In this document: positions 20,739 through 31,000 of the stretch, in pieces
Layout: every line of letters begins with the position of its first letter
Numbering within the stretch: the stretch's first letter is position 1
Assembly: GCA_012862575.1 (NCBI GenBank)
Contig: BLSF01000030.1
Location: forward strand, 375,584-439,583
From: Parietichytrium sp. I65-24A
Lineage: Eukaryota; Sar; Bigyra; Thraustochytrida; Thraustochytriidae
DNA: 64,000 bases
Reading direction: 5' to 3'
Program-made: the position numbers and the translations under genes
The notes under the pieces: generated by a model
The model's input: only the letters and a program-made list of their open reading frames with translations
Databases searched by the model: none
What the model was told of the DNA's origin: nothing

Positions 20739-23606
20739 CTAAATTGCGAAAAACGTTTGTACAGCAAGATTCAAATTCCAGTCACACATCTGCAACACCT
20801 GAACAGCTTGGTCTTCATTCGCAGCTTTTGTAATATCGAGAAACTTCAGCACCTTGTCTAGTTGCGCCGCGCTCGGCAGTTTCTCCTTCGAATTTGTCGA
20901 GTTTGTAGAGAGGTGAGCGGACGCTTTCACGCTTTCTGCGTCTTGGTCATCGCCCGCCCCTGGGGACGGAAGAGCGTCACTTACCATCAGTTCTTCCGCG
21001 GTAGCTTCTACATTCGCAGAGGACTTGCGAACACGCTGAATCGTTTGCTCCAACAACCTCAGACCAGACCGACCATATCCCGGGCTTGATTCGGCTTCGG
21101 TGCTCAAAGCCGGGTGTTCAAGGGCTTGCAAAGGTCGATCTTCTGGACTTTCTCCAAGCTTTTGGCGCTTGCGAGATGGTAAACTCATCGCTAGTCTGGA
21201 AGGCGTTTCCGATGTCTCCGACCCCACAGGAGCGCCGATGTCTGCGAAGCATTTGCGGCTAGGGTCCGCACCACTCCCCCGGCAATGACTTTGGTCCGCA
21301 GACTCGTCCTCTGACGAGCAAATCTCCTCGCCGTCGTGTGGTGCGGCTTTTCCCCTAAAAATTTGGGCCAAGTCCCAGCCGTTTCGGACCAGTAGATCTT
21401 CTGCAACCTTTCGAGAACAAAACTTTCTCATCACCACAAAGTTGATTCGATTTACTCGCTCGCTCGCTGGGAGAGAATTTACTTCCGAGTCCTCAAACGT
21501 TTTGTCGCTTGCGGGGGTTGCAGAGCAACTGCTGCTCTGTTCACCCACGGGCTCGCTTTTGATTTGAGCCGGCAAGCTTGACCGAAGAAGAGCTCTGGCG
21601 TCCCCAACGCTGCGGATACCTTTGAAGGACTCCAGTCGAACACGCCCATCCTCGAATGCAGATTTCGCGCTCGGAGAGATAATTACGGACGCAACACTCA
21701 TGTTGCCAACGTAACGAAGAATCTTCGCAGCGGAGATTAACTTTTGCTCTAGCAAGCTCACTCCGTTCTGCGAATCAAAAATGTGCTGCAAGATTGCACC
21801 ACTCTGGTCACGTATGGTGCCATTGAGAACATTGCTGGTCTCGTGCGCCAAGTCCAACTCTTCGATTGTGAACAAAGACTTTTGAAGCGATTCTCGGCCC
21901 AATGAAGAGAGTGTGAAGTCCAGCACGGCGGCAGAGGGAAGTCTTAACAGTTGCTCCAATGTTGCTAAAGGCTCCCAGATCGCTTTCGTGTCCAAGACAG
22001 TCTGCACCATCTTTGCTCGCTGCTCCACGGGTGCTTGCATACGAAGAATATTCTCGCATAAGAGAGAGTCGGGATTGCGAACAAGCACCTTGACCAGGCT
22101 ATGTTTCGGGATGGACTGCAATTGGTGCAGGGTCACTTTTCCCATTCTAATCGCCTCGATCCCTTGGCGTGACAAAACCTGCTTGACGTGGCCGAGGCCG
22201 CACATGGTGTACATGACCATCAGCTCGCGCAGTTCGACAACTCCGTCGGCCAGAGCGTCCCTAACTCGCTTGTTGTCCACGAGCAATCGCATGAGGCGAG
22301 CGGACATTTGTGGTTTCTCGCTGAAAGCGTGGGTTGTGCCTGACTCGTACTTTGTAGAGCAATATTTTAGAAGCAAGCGAATGTTCTTGTTGCGCCTATT
22401 CTTGGCCAGCCAGAAGCAGATGTTCCACTGATCTAGGAGCGTCCTGTTGCCGATCGCGCCGGACCCTAGGTTTGTAGAAAACGACCGCAGCATCTGTGGT
22501 ACACTTGCAAACTGTCCTTCCTGGTCACCCAGTGCACTGGGAGCCACCAAGTCAAGACTGAGCCCACCCGATGATCCATGCGAGCCCTCCACCTCGTTCA
22601 GCCCGAGAAGTGCGAGCAGCGCTTCGGAAGGCTCTTTGTGATTCACGATTTTGCCCGGGTGGACGACCCCGAGCGCGATTGCCCAGATGGAGCCGCACGA
22701 GAGGAAACGCCAGAGCTTCCTTCTTGCTCTGGACGCGACGTAGCCTTGAAGCACCTCAAGCTCCGCAGGACCGAGCTTTTGCGACGCCATGAGCGCGGCC
22801 AAGCGTCCGCCGAGCTCCTCCGCAAGCCCATCGCTGGCCATTCGCACTGTGGGCCGCCCATCGCTGGAAACACGAACTATGGAGTCGCCGCCACTGTCTT
22901 TGCCCCACAGACCTGCAAAGTGGTCTTTGTTGTCGGCATCTGCTGTTGCGTCTCCAGGAGTCGCCCTGTGTGTGGGCACCACTCCGTGCATGACCAGCGG
23001 CCACAGAGCCGCATGTGATAGCTTTCTACCAATGGGCTGCGCGCAGCCGGTCTTGTCAACGATCCAACGCTCCTTAGCCATTCTCCCACAGTGCTCCTTC
23101 TCCTCAGCTATTGCTCGCATAACACACTGACTTGCAGAACTCAGCGAGCAGACATCGACTTGACTCAGCCATGTACCTTTCAGGACCAGGCCAATCGCAG
23201 CGACCAATACATTCGTATTGGTACCCGAGCCAGAGCCCAATCCCCCACTAGATTGTTCCCCAAGACCACTTCTTCGCGGCGCAGCTTCCACCACCCTGCT
23301 GCAATCTATTCCCACATCTGTGCCAACATCTTCGCCAACATCTATGCCAACATTTTCGCCAACATCTGTGCCAACATCTATGCCAACATTTTCGCCAACA
23401 TCTGTGCCAATATCTGTGCCAACATTTTCGCCAACATCTGTGCCAACATCTATGCCAACATTTTCTCCAACATCTGTGCCTCCATTTGCAGCACTCTCAG
23501 CTCCCAAATCCTTATCAACAATCACACTCTCTTGTTCGCCGGCGCCAATATCTACTCCCAAGCTGTCCTGCAAACCACTGTCGCTCAGTCTTCCATCGTC
23601 CCCCAT
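20739..23606 (-). CDS. Large protein with Gly-Val tetrapeptide repeat and C-terminal UBA-like domains
   Basis: 955 residues from the ATG at 23604-23606 (the frame opens 42 bases earlier at a GTG). Residues about 43-102 are a degenerate tetrapeptide repeat of the form G-[TIE]-[DN]-V, encoded by a 12-bp minisatellite (about 23305-23487). Residues about 135-165 resemble a weak F-box (GLVLKGTWLSQVDVCSLSSA). The centre (about 330-660) is helical, with Leu-rich, degenerate units. Near the C-terminus are two UBA-like segments: one around KVAEDLLVRNGWDLAQIF and one at the very end, with DQAVQVLQMCDWNLNLAVQ followed by TFFAI. UBA domains bind ubiquitin, so an adaptor in ubiquitin-dependent turnover is possible; this is inference. 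A basic segment (PSRKRQKL) may be a nuclear signal. The 5' part of this gene is repeated at 24469-25688 across a gap. Confidence 0.75.
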   Translation of the reverse strand: MGDDGRLSDSGLQDSLGVDIGAGEQESVIVDKDLGAESAANGGTDVGENVGIDVGTDVGENVGTDIGTDVGENVGIDVGTDVGENVGIDVGEDVGTDVGIDCSRVVEAAPRRSGLGEQSSGGLGSGSGTNTNVLVAAIGLVLKGTWLSQVDVCSLSSASQCVMRAIAEEKEHCGRMAKERWIVDKTGCAQPIGRKLSHAALWPLVMHGVVPTHRATPGDATADADNKDHFAGLWGKDSGGDSIVRVSSDGRPTVRMASDGLAEELGGRLAALMASQKLGPAELEVLQGYVASRARRKLWRFLSCGSIWAIALGVVHPGKIVNHKEPSEALLALLGLNEVEGSHGSSGGLSLDLVAPSALGDQEGQFASVPQMLRSFSTNLGSGAIGNRTLLDQWNICFWLAKNRRNKNIRLLLKYCSTKYESGTTHAFSEKPQMSARLMRLLVDNKRVRDALADGVVELRELMVMYTMCGLGHVKQVLSRQGIEAIRMGKVTLHQLQSIPKHSLVKVLVRNPDSLLCENILRMQAPVEQRAKMVQTVLDTKAIWEPLATLEQLLRLPSAAVLDFTLSSLGRESLQKSLFTIEELDLAHETSNVLNGTIRDQSGAILQHIFDSQNGVSLLEQKLISAAKILRYVGNMSVASVIISPSAKSAFEDGRVRLESFKGIRSVGDARALLRSSLPAQIKSEPVGEQSSSCSATPASDKTFEDSEVNSLPASERVNRINFVVMRKFCSRKVAEDLLVRNGWDLAQIFRGKAAPHDGEEICSSEDESADQSHCRGSGADPSRKCFADIGAPVGSETSETPSRLAMSLPSRKRQKLGESPEDRPLQALEHPALSTEAESSPGYGRSGLRLLEQTIQRVRKSSANVEATAEELMVSDALPSPGAGDDQDAESVKASAHLSTNSTNSKEKLPSAAQLDKVLKFLDITKAANEDQAVQVLQMCDWNLNLAVQTFFAI
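23305..23487 (-). repeat. 12-bp coding minisatellite
   Basis: Units of the form ACATCTGTGCCA on the plus strand, encoding V-G-T-D or related tetrapeptides on the minus strand: about 14 full units in copy A and 14 in copy B (about 24532-24705). Confidence 0.85.
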
Positions 23607-24320
23607 ATTCCGTTCTTTCCATGCGCTCTTGTTCCTTCCCCACTTCACACCATGTATATATATTTCCTATTTCCTATTTTCTATTTTCTATTTTCTGTTT
23701 CCACCACTCTCCTCGCTAGCTGCCGCGAAACGCAACCAGTCATACGCCACGCTCCGTGCGCGTACACCTGCGTTCGAGAATCGACGCTGAACTTCTTCGC
23801 CGTCCCCACTGCGATTGCTAAAGACCATCTACCGGGTATCTCTAACGTACAGCTTGTGGGAGGGGAGTGTACCGTACGCGCGGCAGTACTCGAGGACTGG
23901 GCTGGGGGTACTATGGTTTGCGGTGGCGAGGAGTAGGGAGGAGAGTTCTTCGATTGGGGTTCTTGCGGAACTTCGATTTTGTTCCGCGGGACTCACGGGA
24001 CTCACCATGCACAGCTGATGCCTGTTTCTAAAGTTTGAATTTGGTTGCTCGTAAAAGATTGAATTGACTGTGAATTGAATTCTCTGTCGCAATGGATTTC
24101 CTTTTATTTGTAATAAAGATGTAATGGTTTGATTTAAATTTATTAAAAAGTTGCAGCGAATGCAAACGCAGTTTCCCAACTCAGCGTTTTCGCTTTCCCC
24201 GAACAGGCGTATTCTGGTGACAAACAATCCAAGTACATCTTATCGTTAACAGTAAATATACATAAGATAGATTTGGTGCTCTAGTGTACACTCAACTCTC
24301 TCTGGCGCGCTTTTTTTTGT

Positions 24321-24419
24321 TGTTCATCATCATCTCATTGATTGATTGACTTGATAGATTATGCGATAGATTGATTGTTGATGTATGTTTATTGATTGAT
24401 GTTGTTGATGTTAATGAAA
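24321..24419. repeat. Segment inverted relative to 25547-25647
   Basis: Bases 24337-24418 read on the minus strand match 25547-25625 almost throughout, including an uninterrupted stretch from ACATACATCAACAATC through CTATCGCATAATCTATCA. The sequences on both sides match in direct orientation. Short TTCATCA and AATGAA/TGATGAA inverted motifs lie at the ends. Confidence 0.85.
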
Positions 24420-24467
24420 TTTTCTCTTCCCACTCTTTCCAGTCTTTCCTGCCTCTTCGCGTACCTT

Positions 24468-24468
24468 N
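24468..24468. other. Undetermined base at contig join
   Basis: A lone N exactly between copy A and copy B of the 1.2-kb duplication. Confidence 0.95.
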
Positions 24469-25688
24469 CACTAGATTGTTCTCCAAGACCACTTCTTCGC
24501 GGCGCAGCTTCCACCACCCTGCTGCAATCTATTCCCACATCTGTGCCAACATCTGAGCCAACATTTTCGCCAACATCTGTGCCAATATCTGTGCCAACAT
24601 TTTCGCCAACATCTGTGCCAACATCTTCGCCAACATTTTCGCCAACATCTGTGCCAACATCTATGCCAACATTTTCTCCAACATCTGTGCCAATATCTGT
24701 GCCTCCATTTGCAGTACTCTCAGCTCCCAAATCCTTATCAACAATCACACTCTCTTGTTCGCCGGCGCCAATATCTACTCCCAAGCTGTCCTGCAAACCA
24801 CTGTCGCTCAGTCTTCCATCGTCCCCCATATTCCGTTCTTTCCATGCGCTCTTGTTCCTTCCCCACTTCACACCATGTATATATATTTCCTATTTCCTAT
24901 TTTCTATTTTCTATTTTCTGTTTCCACCACTCTCCTCGCTAGCTGCCGCGAAACGCAACCAGTCATACGCCACGCTCCGTGCGCGTACACCTGCGTTCGA
25001 GAATCGACGCTGAACTTCTTCGCCGTCCCCACTGCGATTGCTAAAGACCATCTACCGCGTATCTCTAACGTACAGCTTGTGGGAGGGGAGTGTACCGTAC
25101 GCGCGGCAGTACTCGAGGACTGGGCTGGGGGTACTATGGTTTGCGGTGGCGAGGAGTAGGGAGGAGAGTTCTTCGATTGGGGTTCTTGCGGAACTTCGAT
25201 TTTGTTCCGCGGGACTCACGGGAATCATCATGCACAGCTGATGCCTTTTTCTAAAGTTTGAATTTGGTTGCTCGTAAAAGATTGAATTGAATTGAATTCT
25301 CTGTCGCAATGGATTTACTTTTATTTGTAATAAAGATGTAATGGTTTGATTTAAATTTACTGTTATTGAAAAGTTGCAGCGAATGCAAACGCAGTTTCCC
25401 AACTCAGCGTTTTCGCTTTCCCCGAACAGGCGTATTCTGGTGACAAACAATCCAAGTACTTCTTATCGTTAACAATAAATATACATAAGATAGATTTGGT
25501 GCTCTAGTGTACACTCAACTCTCTCTGGCGCGCTTTTTTTTTGTTCTTCATCAACATCAACAACATCAATCAACAACATACATCAACAATCAATCTATCG
25601 CATAATCTATCAGGTCAATAAATGAGGATCAATCAAGAGTGAATGAAGTTTTCTCTTCCCACTCTTTCCTGCCTCTTCGCGTACCTTT
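24469..25688. repeat. 1.2-kb duplication, copy B, carrying a truncated 5' end of the UBA-like gene
   Basis: Begins at CACTAGATTGTT and ends at TTCGCGTACCTT; unique sequence follows. It repeats the first 113 or so codons of the UBA-like gene on the minus strand (ATG at about 24827-24829), then the gene breaks off at the gap. It has the same number of 12-bp minisatellite units as copy A, in a different order, and the reading frame stays open. Because both copies abut the N, this is most simply the second haplotype or an unmerged contig overlap. Confidence 0.85.
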
Positions 25689-26181
25689 GGCGTACTTTTG
25701 GCGTACTTTTTAGGGTGATCTTGCGGAGACCAGGCGATCAGCAGCTCTGCTGCCTTAGGTTTGGGAGCGGTTGTGGATGTCCGAGGAGAGACGGTAAAGC
25801 CGCAGAGCTTTGAGTCGCCAAACTTACCACTGTCCCCTCTCCTTTCCCGCTGTCGTGTAGATTATTAGCCAAAGGTCTGTTGCTGTGCAATACTTTGCGA
25901 GAGATCGTTGCGGGATCTGTCACACTGCAGTGGCGTATCTCGGTCCGCGACAGTTGCTTTCGGTGGTGCACTCCGCGCGCCACATTCTCCGCGAGCTATC
26001 CTGAGCTCCGCAGCTTTAGGTTTACAAATCATTGTACTCCGCACGACCTATTCTCAGCCATCCCGGTCAGCTGTCGCCACTGACCCGTGATTCGCAATCC
26101 GCAATCCGCAATCCGCAATTGACAGCCGCCAACTCGCTTGTCCAAATTTCTCCCATCTCTCCAGCGGTGTTGGAAGACTTC
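25689..26181. other. Upstream region of ATG5
   Basis: No gene seen. Holds CGCAATC direct repeats (26092-26118) in the likely ATG5 leader or promoter and a GGCGTAC-type triplet repeat at 25689-25710. Confidence 0.4.
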
Positions 26182-27045
26182 ATGGACGCGAGATCCGTCC
26201 GTCGCTCGAACTGGCGCGGCGGCGTGGCTGTGCTTTGCTCCCTCCGCGACTCCGACCGCGAAGATCTGGCCCTTCCGGAGCTCAGCTTTGCTCCTCGGCA
26301 GACGTTCGCCGGTCCCGGTCTGGGCCCATCAGTACAGCGCGTGGCTGGCGCCAGCGTTGTGCCAGGTAAACTCCGGCGCGTTCGTGTGGAAGTGGAGGAC
26401 GTGCAGGTGCCACCGCACTTGCCCGTGGGCGCATGCGTGGATGCAATCTCGGGCGCCGCAGGAGCGGTGCCTGCGCGAGTTACGGTTTCCTGCAGCGGTG
26501 GCGATGGCCTGTGGGACGCATGGCAGCAGCTGGAACTGGCGGCAAAACGCGCACAAGTGTTCCACTGGTTCAAGCAAGGCATGTTTGCAAGGTTTAAGAG
26601 CAAGATGCCTTTCACGCAGTTGGACCACGCTGAGCTAGACGAACTGTGGGCGAGCATTGCGGATGGGGGCTTGGCGAGATTTGATGCTGTGATGGGTAAG
26701 GTTTCTGCCGGGTTTGAGCCCAAGGCATGGCCCGTGAGAATCCTCCTTGTGGAACTTGTTTCAGAGGAGGGGCAGGAAGTGAAGAGCATGAAGCGCCTGG
26801 TGTGCAAACAGCTAGCGATACCAATTTCGGAGACTGGCCTTACTGTTCGTGAGCTTATCGCAAAGCAACTGCCGGGGATCTCGAAATTTGAGGAAGAACC
26901 AATGGGCCCGGCCGGCGAGCTCGAAGGCGCGCCTAGAATCTTGTGTCAAGGAATACTGACTCCACTCGACGCACCCCTTGGCGCGGTTTACGACAGGCTC
27001 GTGAATGCTGACTTGTTTCTGTATTTGAGCGTGTTCAGACCTTAG
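26182..27045 (+). CDS. ATG5: Autophagy protein ATG5
   Basis: ATG5 is joined to ATG12 and, with ATG16, promotes ATG8 lipidation on the growing autophagosome. 287 residues from the ATG at 26182, which puts the family's early R-x-x-W-x-G signature (RRSNWRG) at residues 7-13; upstream codons in frame are non-ATG. Landmarks follow the family order: the N-terminal ubiquitin-like fold, a helical part with DGLWDAWQQLELAAKRAQVF (about 108-127) leading to ELDELWASIADGGLARFDAVM (151-171), WPVRILLVE (183-191), and the second ubiquitin-like fold ending ILCQGILTPLDAPLGAVYDR and LFLYLSVFRP. These match the animal pattern of LW-x-G-L, PFRIY and H-G-I-x-P-x-x-x-T-P-L closely in order and spacing. The lysine that normally receives ATG12 falls near residues 113-118, where no lysine is present; the nearest is Lys122. 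Confidence 0.85.
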   Translation: MDARSVRRSNWRGGVAVLCSLRDSDREDLALPELSFAPRQTFAGPGLGPSVQRVAGASVVPGKLRRVRVEVEDVQVPPHLPVGACVDAISGAAGAVPARVTVSCSGGDGLWDAWQQLELAAKRAQVFHWFKQGMFARFKSKMPFTQLDHAELDELWASIADGGLARFDAVMGKVSAGFEPKAWPVRILLVELVSEEGQEVKSMKRLVCKQLAIPISETGLTVRELIAKQLPGISKFEEEPMGPAGELEGAPRILCQGILTPLDAPLGAVYDRLVNADLFLYLSVFRP

Positions 27046-27378
27046 GTCTTGCCTCGCTTTTGACATCCTGCTCCAGCTCCTGATGGCTTACATGTAAAAG
27101 TCAATTGGCTTTTCGGTAATGCCAGGGAAGTCTGGGACCTGTATGATTTCTGACAAATAGCCCGGACTTCTCCAGCCTCGAAGTCCAAAGCGAGACTGTT
27201 CGGTCTCGAAGCTGGGAGGCGCATTTGCTCTAAGAACACTTGCGCATTGTATTTAGTCGGTTTCCCTCTGGAGCCCAGGAGGCTTTCACAGCGTGCATCT
27301 AGCGTGCTCTCCTGTATGAAAACATAAAGAGGTCAAACTAGCGTATATGTGGGAAAATTTTGTCGCGTACGAGTCAAT
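27046..27378. other. Convergent intergenic region
   Basis: About 330 bp between the ends of ATG5 (+) and the first membrane-family gene (-). No gene seen. Confidence 0.5.
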
Positions 27379-28755
27379 TTAAGTGGACAGTGGCAAAAAT
27401 ATGCAAAACACTGCAATAGCACAGACGACATTTCCGGTTTGTGCCACTAATTGGATTGTGTCAAGCCTTGCTATCGGCGAACGACAAATCGCATATGATG
27501 TGTATTTGTACACGGTTCGAAGTTTAATAAAGTCTACAATCATTTCAGCGATGAACACCGTTGCCCCCTGCATCAAAATTTGTGCAACCGAGTTTTCTAG
27601 ATTTTTCAGGTCGGTTTCGGTGCTTGAGGTTAATCTCTCAAGAACGGTCCACATGATCGCCGATGCAGTAGAGGCCGGTATATTAATTTTTTCGCTCAGC
27701 TCTTCTGACTCTAATGAAACCACTGAAGCACTGACAGGGATCCGCTCATCCATCTTGAGCCAAGCAAGTACGATGCTTCCGCCTATGTCCCTCGCCACTT
27801 GACGATCGCCAGAAAGCTTTGCCTGTAGAACCGATTCGCCTTTTGGGGCTAACTCAGAAGGTCGAATCTTACTGTGGCGGTGGTCTGGAAGTCGGAACTT
27901 GAGGGTGGCAAGTTCCATCAGATTGGAGGACACTACTGACACAGCGAACGCGGGAACAGACTTCATTCGAATTGTTAAGAATTGACCCTCGGCTTGGTAT
28001 ATCTGCTTGTACATAAATGTCATGCTCCGCGCGATTTTCTGTGGGTTGTTGCTCTTCAACATGTACTGATAAGAAAAAGCCAGGAGCCCGACCATAATCT
28101 GCCGCGCGATTCCAGCCATGGAGTTGTAGACAAGACCAACCAAAATGAGCTCTTTCCACCAATCATTTGCATTCGTCAAGCTAGACACGGCCCACGAGTA
28201 GAACATGCCAATACACAATAGCCCTGTGCAGACAATGCTGAGCTCAACAGCGTGGCTCAGACACGAACCCAAATCGTAAAAGTACAACACAAGTCCGACG
28301 AGATACCCTACCGCGACCGAGAAGCCGGTCACCAGAATTCCCAGGTCCATCACGATGCTGATTGCAACCGCAGATATCGCGCTAGACATCATGGCTCCCA
28401 GCATCGCAGGTTTGAGAGTGCTTATCCATCCGTGAGGATGAATCGCCCCAACTGTCGCTGCCAAAGCCGCAAAGTGAAATAAGAAACCGACAACATACAC
28501 CACGATGTGATACTTCCAAATATCATCAGACTGACTTCCAAACTTGCGATACAAAAAGAACATAATTGCAAAAGATGCAAGTGCAGAGACGGTGTTCATT
28601 GCCGCGTACGGAAGCGCAACCAGCGCAGATCGCAATACGTGTCTCGCATTCTCCCATGTGGTTGGCTCGCGAGCTGCAGAAGCATCTGGTCGCTCAGCAG
28701 ACATCGACTTTGCAGGTGGCGAGCCAATCGCGCACTCTGAGAGGTCCTCGATCAT
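27379..28755 (-). CDS. Polytopic membrane protein, window family copy 1
   Basis: 458 residues from the ATG at 28753-28755; the frame opens 45 bases upstream at a TTG. I do not recognise the family. Three further copies lie at 31001, 33085 and 39675. Shared blocks visible here: SDDIWKYH, GAIHPHGW, WWKELILVGLVYNSMAGIARQIMV, RSMTFMYKQIYQ, and ERIPVSASVVSLESEELSEK followed by INIPASTAS. The protein has a short hydrophilic N-terminus, about six hydrophobic segments in the first half, a cytosolic-looking charged region (about 290-370) and three more hydrophobic segments at the end. No signal peptide or known transporter motif is seen. It is on the opposite strand from the other three copies and diverges moderately from copies 3 and 4. 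Confidence 0.85.
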   Translation of the reverse strand: MIEDLSECAIGSPPAKSMSAERPDASAAREPTTWENARHVLRSALVALPYAAMNTVSALASFAIMFFLYRKFGSQSDDIWKYHIVVYVVGFLFHFAALAATVGAIHPHGWISTLKPAMLGAMMSSAISAVAISIVMDLGILVTGFSVAVGYLVGLVLYFYDLGSCLSHAVELSIVCTGLLCIGMFYSWAVSSLTNANDWWKELILVGLVYNSMAGIARQIMVGLLAFSYQYMLKSNNPQKIARSMTFMYKQIYQAEGQFLTIRMKSVPAFAVSVVSSNLMELATLKFRLPDHRHSKIRPSELAPKGESVLQAKLSGDRQVARDIGGSIVLAWLKMDERIPVSASVVSLESEELSEKINIPASTASAIMWTVLERLTSSTETDLKNLENSVAQILMQGATVFIAEMIVDFIKLRTVYKYTSYAICRSPIARLDTIQLVAQTGNVVCAIAVFCIFLPLST

Positions 28756-31000
28756 GACGACCTGATCCCTTTTCTTTGGGCTGGCAACCAGCCACTTCAA
28801 CCCCTGAGCATTGCCCGACTGTCACGCTTGGAGTTGAAAGCGATAGAAGGAGAGCAATTTCTCCATCTCAAGCTTCTACAAATAGTACGCGCTTCATGTC
28901 TGGCATGAGAGGGGGGCCTGTACCGGTCCTGCACTGAACTGACTGTACACATTTTCTTATTTTCGTCGTTTAGGATTCTGCCCGTTTCTAACGTTCACCC
29001 TTCATGTATGCATTCGGTGTTTTTTTTGTAAGAGTACGTGTCTCTCTAGAAAATATTCTATGCCGGTGCCGCCGGTCGCTGAGGCGTCGCCAGTGCCACA
29101 GTGCCATGCCACAGTGCCACAGTGCCACCAGTGCCAATGGCGCTAAGCGTAAACGGCTCTTCGAATCTTACTGTCTGTGTCCTCCGAGATCCTCCGAGTC
29201 AATGATCAGAAAATTTGGTGCAGGCAGTAGATTCACAGTTAGTCGAGCGCACGAAGAGAAGAGATCTCCGACTCCGAAGCTGGTGATCAGCCTTTAGGTG
29301 CGCTTCAAAGAGGGAGCCAGAACTTGTATTTTTGTGCACCCTTCAACGTGTGCTTTTCGAGTCCATTCCATATGCCAAGTTCTCTAGCTGCCTGGAGATA
29401 CTACTAGCTAGATGAAATTGCAGTGTTTGAGCCATCTACCAGGGCAGTTTTGAAGAGCTCTTCCGAAGCCAGTATGTTTCTTTCGAGCTAGAGCTAGACA
29501 AGTTCTTCATCTTAGAAGACGAGTGATTTGCAGCTTCCAGCAGTCGTCCTTTTCTCTTCCAGCGGAAACTGCAAGTCGATGTCTTTAACTCGTCGTATTC
29601 GCCGCTTGGGCCTGTCAGTAGCATGCTGTCATGTGCTCCTTACGCTCCTCATGTTGGAATGAACTCGGTGTATCAACATCCTTGCGTCAAGCCAAGCGTG
29701 CGGGTGCGGCGTTGTGGGCCAGCGCATTGACTGCCCTTCTCTACGCGCACTACTTCTGCGAACATTTTTCATTTCCTCTGTACGGCTTCTGGAAAGCGCC
29801 ATCGCAAGCGAACAAAGCCAGAGCGACGCAGGCACAAGGTTGAAACGCAGGCACCGGCTCAACGGAATTAAAGTTAGCTCTTCCGCTGGAGGACATTAGG
29901 AAATTCCTTTCGAGCCCTCTCATGTTCTTGCAACTCCTCACACTTTAGCATTCTCCACCACCCCGACTGGCGGGTCGAGCAACCATATGCGCGCCCGTGC
30001 AATGGAGGGTCGCTGCGCGCGACAAGGATGGACCAAAGAGGTCATTCTAGCAAGCAAATCAACGCACAAACTTTCACAAAAGAGTTTTCATTCTCATTCT
30101 AATCCACTTTCGCATTCTTATGCACATTCAGAATTCAGGTGAACTCTATCTGTCTCAAAAGTTTCGACTGTGGCAAACCTTTGCCCGCTGCTATGCTGTT
30201 TCTAACCAATACACTATGCCCGATCTCAACGGCTCTGGCGCAAATTGCGTAAGAAGTGGAGAAGAGCGCCACGCCTTGCCCGCGAAAGAGACGCGGTTTT
30301 ACGCCCACAAATAGTGGTCGAAACACTGTCTCAGTCTCAGTCTTTGTTTATTTTATACGCGTTTCTCTATCTCCGAAAGAATGAAAGAAGGAATGAAAGC
30401 ATGTACTTGTTGGAGTTGGTGCACTCGCACAACTTCATGTCGATCCTCCCCGACCCATCTAGTCACGTGCTAGCGCCAGTGCCGTGTGAGGCAGCGTCTC
30501 GGAAGCTCGCTTCCACGTATTTACATAATTCACTTGATTCTGCATGCGTCGCACCTTGACTCGGCTCTCGAAACCGACTCGAAACGGAGGCATGGCTTTC
30601 TTTCTCTCTCGGCTCTTCGCAAGAAGCCTCCAGCAGTTGGCTGGCAGATGTGTGTAGTTCGCGGTAATTGCGACGCATGACTCAAGTTTGTACTGGCAGG
30701 AACGCAGTTGTGAGCGTGCGGTTGCTCGGGCTTTTGCTAACTCAAAACCTGACAGTCGTTTCCCTGCCTGCAAGACTCACCGGATACGAGAGAAAAGAGT
30801 TTCAATTCTAGTACTTGTATCGACCTTCTCCGCCACTCTCTTCACAGTGGCTCTTGGTTTTCTTCGAGTCTTGACCTGGCGGCGCATCTCAATGAGCACA
30901 AGCTAGTCAAGAATGGGTGGCCAGTTGCAATACCATTCAAGTCTTGACTTTGAGATGGGCAGAGCCGCAAAGACTGCGGGAGCGGCTTGCTTGCGAGACG
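28756..31000. other. Spacer between membrane-family copies 1 and 2
   Basis: No gene seen. Contains CAGTGCCA direct repeats (about 29093-29135) and several short frames on both strands without family resemblance. It is the shared upstream region of the divergently transcribed copies 1 and 2. Confidence 0.45.

Larger units (their letters stand above)
23246..24467. repeat. 1.2-kb duplication, copy A
   Basis: Runs from CACTAGATTGTT inside the UBA-like gene's 5' end, through its start and upstream region, to TTCGCGTACCTT just before the N at 24468. It matches 24469-25688 with scattered substitutions, small indels, a reshuffled 12-bp minisatellite and a short inverted segment. Confidence 0.9.

Noticed and set aside
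23091-23936. Plus-strand frames rich in Ile-Cys-Ala-Asn or Pro-Thr repeats
   Set aside because: Antisense shadows of the 12-bp minisatellite in the UBA-like gene.
24389-24871. Second gene with the UBA-like protein's N-terminus
   Set aside because: It breaks at the one-base gap and lies in the duplicated segment; probably the other haplotype's 5' end.
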